Assembly (NCBI GenBank): GCA_041569895.1
Contig: JBFFXF010000003.1
Coordinates: forward strand, 1-62,242
From: JBFFXF01 sp041569895
GTDB lineage: Bacteria > Planctomycetota > UBA8108 > JACQVS01
Reading direction: 5' to 3'
DNA: 62,242 nucleotides
How positions within the stretch are numbered: position 1 is the first letter of the stretch; every line of letters starts with the position of its first letter. A program made the position numbers and the translations under genes. Below are positions 62,188 to 62,242 of this stretch, in pieces. The notes below the pieces were generated by a model. The model was not told the origin of the DNA. It saw only the letters and a list, made by a program, of their open reading frames with translations, and ran no database searches.

Positions 62188-62242
62188 AGCACCGAAGGCC
62201 TTCAACCAGAAAACGATTGCGTGATGAGCTGAACAGCCGCGG
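62184..62242 (+). CDS. Partial gene coupled to the ECF sigma factor (truncated by window end)
   Basis: An ATG at 62184 overlaps the sigma stop (ATGA) and has GGAG upstream. It opens a frame MKHRRPSTRKRLRDELNSR that runs off the window. Tight coupling to an ECF sigma gene often marks an anti-sigma factor or its target operon, but only 19 residues are visible, too few to assign. Confidence 0.5.
   Translation, partial: MKHRRPSTRKRLRDELNSR

Overview
The window is a high-GC bacterial chromosome segment, most likely from a member of the Planctomycetota. That assignment is an inference. It rests on the dockerin-like NxDG...SDAVFLL..LFVGG motif in the secreted protein at 39091-41019, PSCyt-like c-type haem motifs, a very long extracytoplasmic secretin, eukaryote-like Ser/Thr kinases, a PATAN(DUF4388)-TPR-PEGA protein and frequently weak Shine-Dalgarno signals. 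No rRNA, tRNA, CRISPR array, transposase or integrase was recognised.

Layout. 1-9815: two GT-C type membrane glycosyltransferases, an acyl-CoA dehydrogenase, a hot-dog (MaoC-like) protein, an HpcH/HpaI aldolase, a Tat-exported Gfo/Idh/MocA oxidoreductase and a lipoprotein. 9895-11316: a transmembrane Ser/Thr kinase. 11675-35105 (minus strand): a compact type II secretion operon in the order gspE-F-G-H-I-J-K-L-M-D-lipoprotein, with genes overlapping by 4 nt or nearly touching. Its secretin is 4307 aa and carries about 47 tandem N1-like ring-building domains instead of the usual three or four. 35229-38816: a membrane-anchored protein with about ten carboxypeptidase-regulatory-like repeats. 39091-41019: a secreted haem/dockerin/copper-monooxygenase-like protein. 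41313-43687: glycine oxidase and prephenate dehydrogenase, divergent. 43717-47918: a PATAN-TPR-PEGA membrane protein divergent from a pseudokinase. 48324-54880: a GDPD lipoprotein, an FmdB zinc ribbon, isoleucyl-tRNA synthetase and a hexokinase-like protein. 55181-59697: an HlyD adaptor / ABC ATPase / two FtsX-type permeases operon. 59845-62242: a sulfotransferase, a small acidic protein, an ECF sigma factor and the first codons of the gene coupled to it.

The second striking theme is between the genes. Nearly every longer intergenic gap carries a mosaic of short tandem repeats built from the same modules: (CCCGTN)n, (GATTCC)n, (TCTGCGTAA)n and a polypurine/polypyrimidine linker. In three cases a GTTGCAAAAA tag caps the CCCGTN array. 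Two islands (3995-4273 and 11361-11630) have the same modules in exactly reverse-complement order, so the mosaic behaves as a defined, orientable element of roughly 270-280 bp. A different palindromic, MITE-like element (41082-41293) sits between two convergent genes.

How the parts may fit: the secretion operon supplies an assembly ATPase with MshEN-like N-terminal motifs (possible c-di-GMP control), a pseudopilus and a very long periplasmic channel. The exported lipoproteins and dockerin/copper protein nearby are plausible but unproven clients. The functional link is inference from proximity only.
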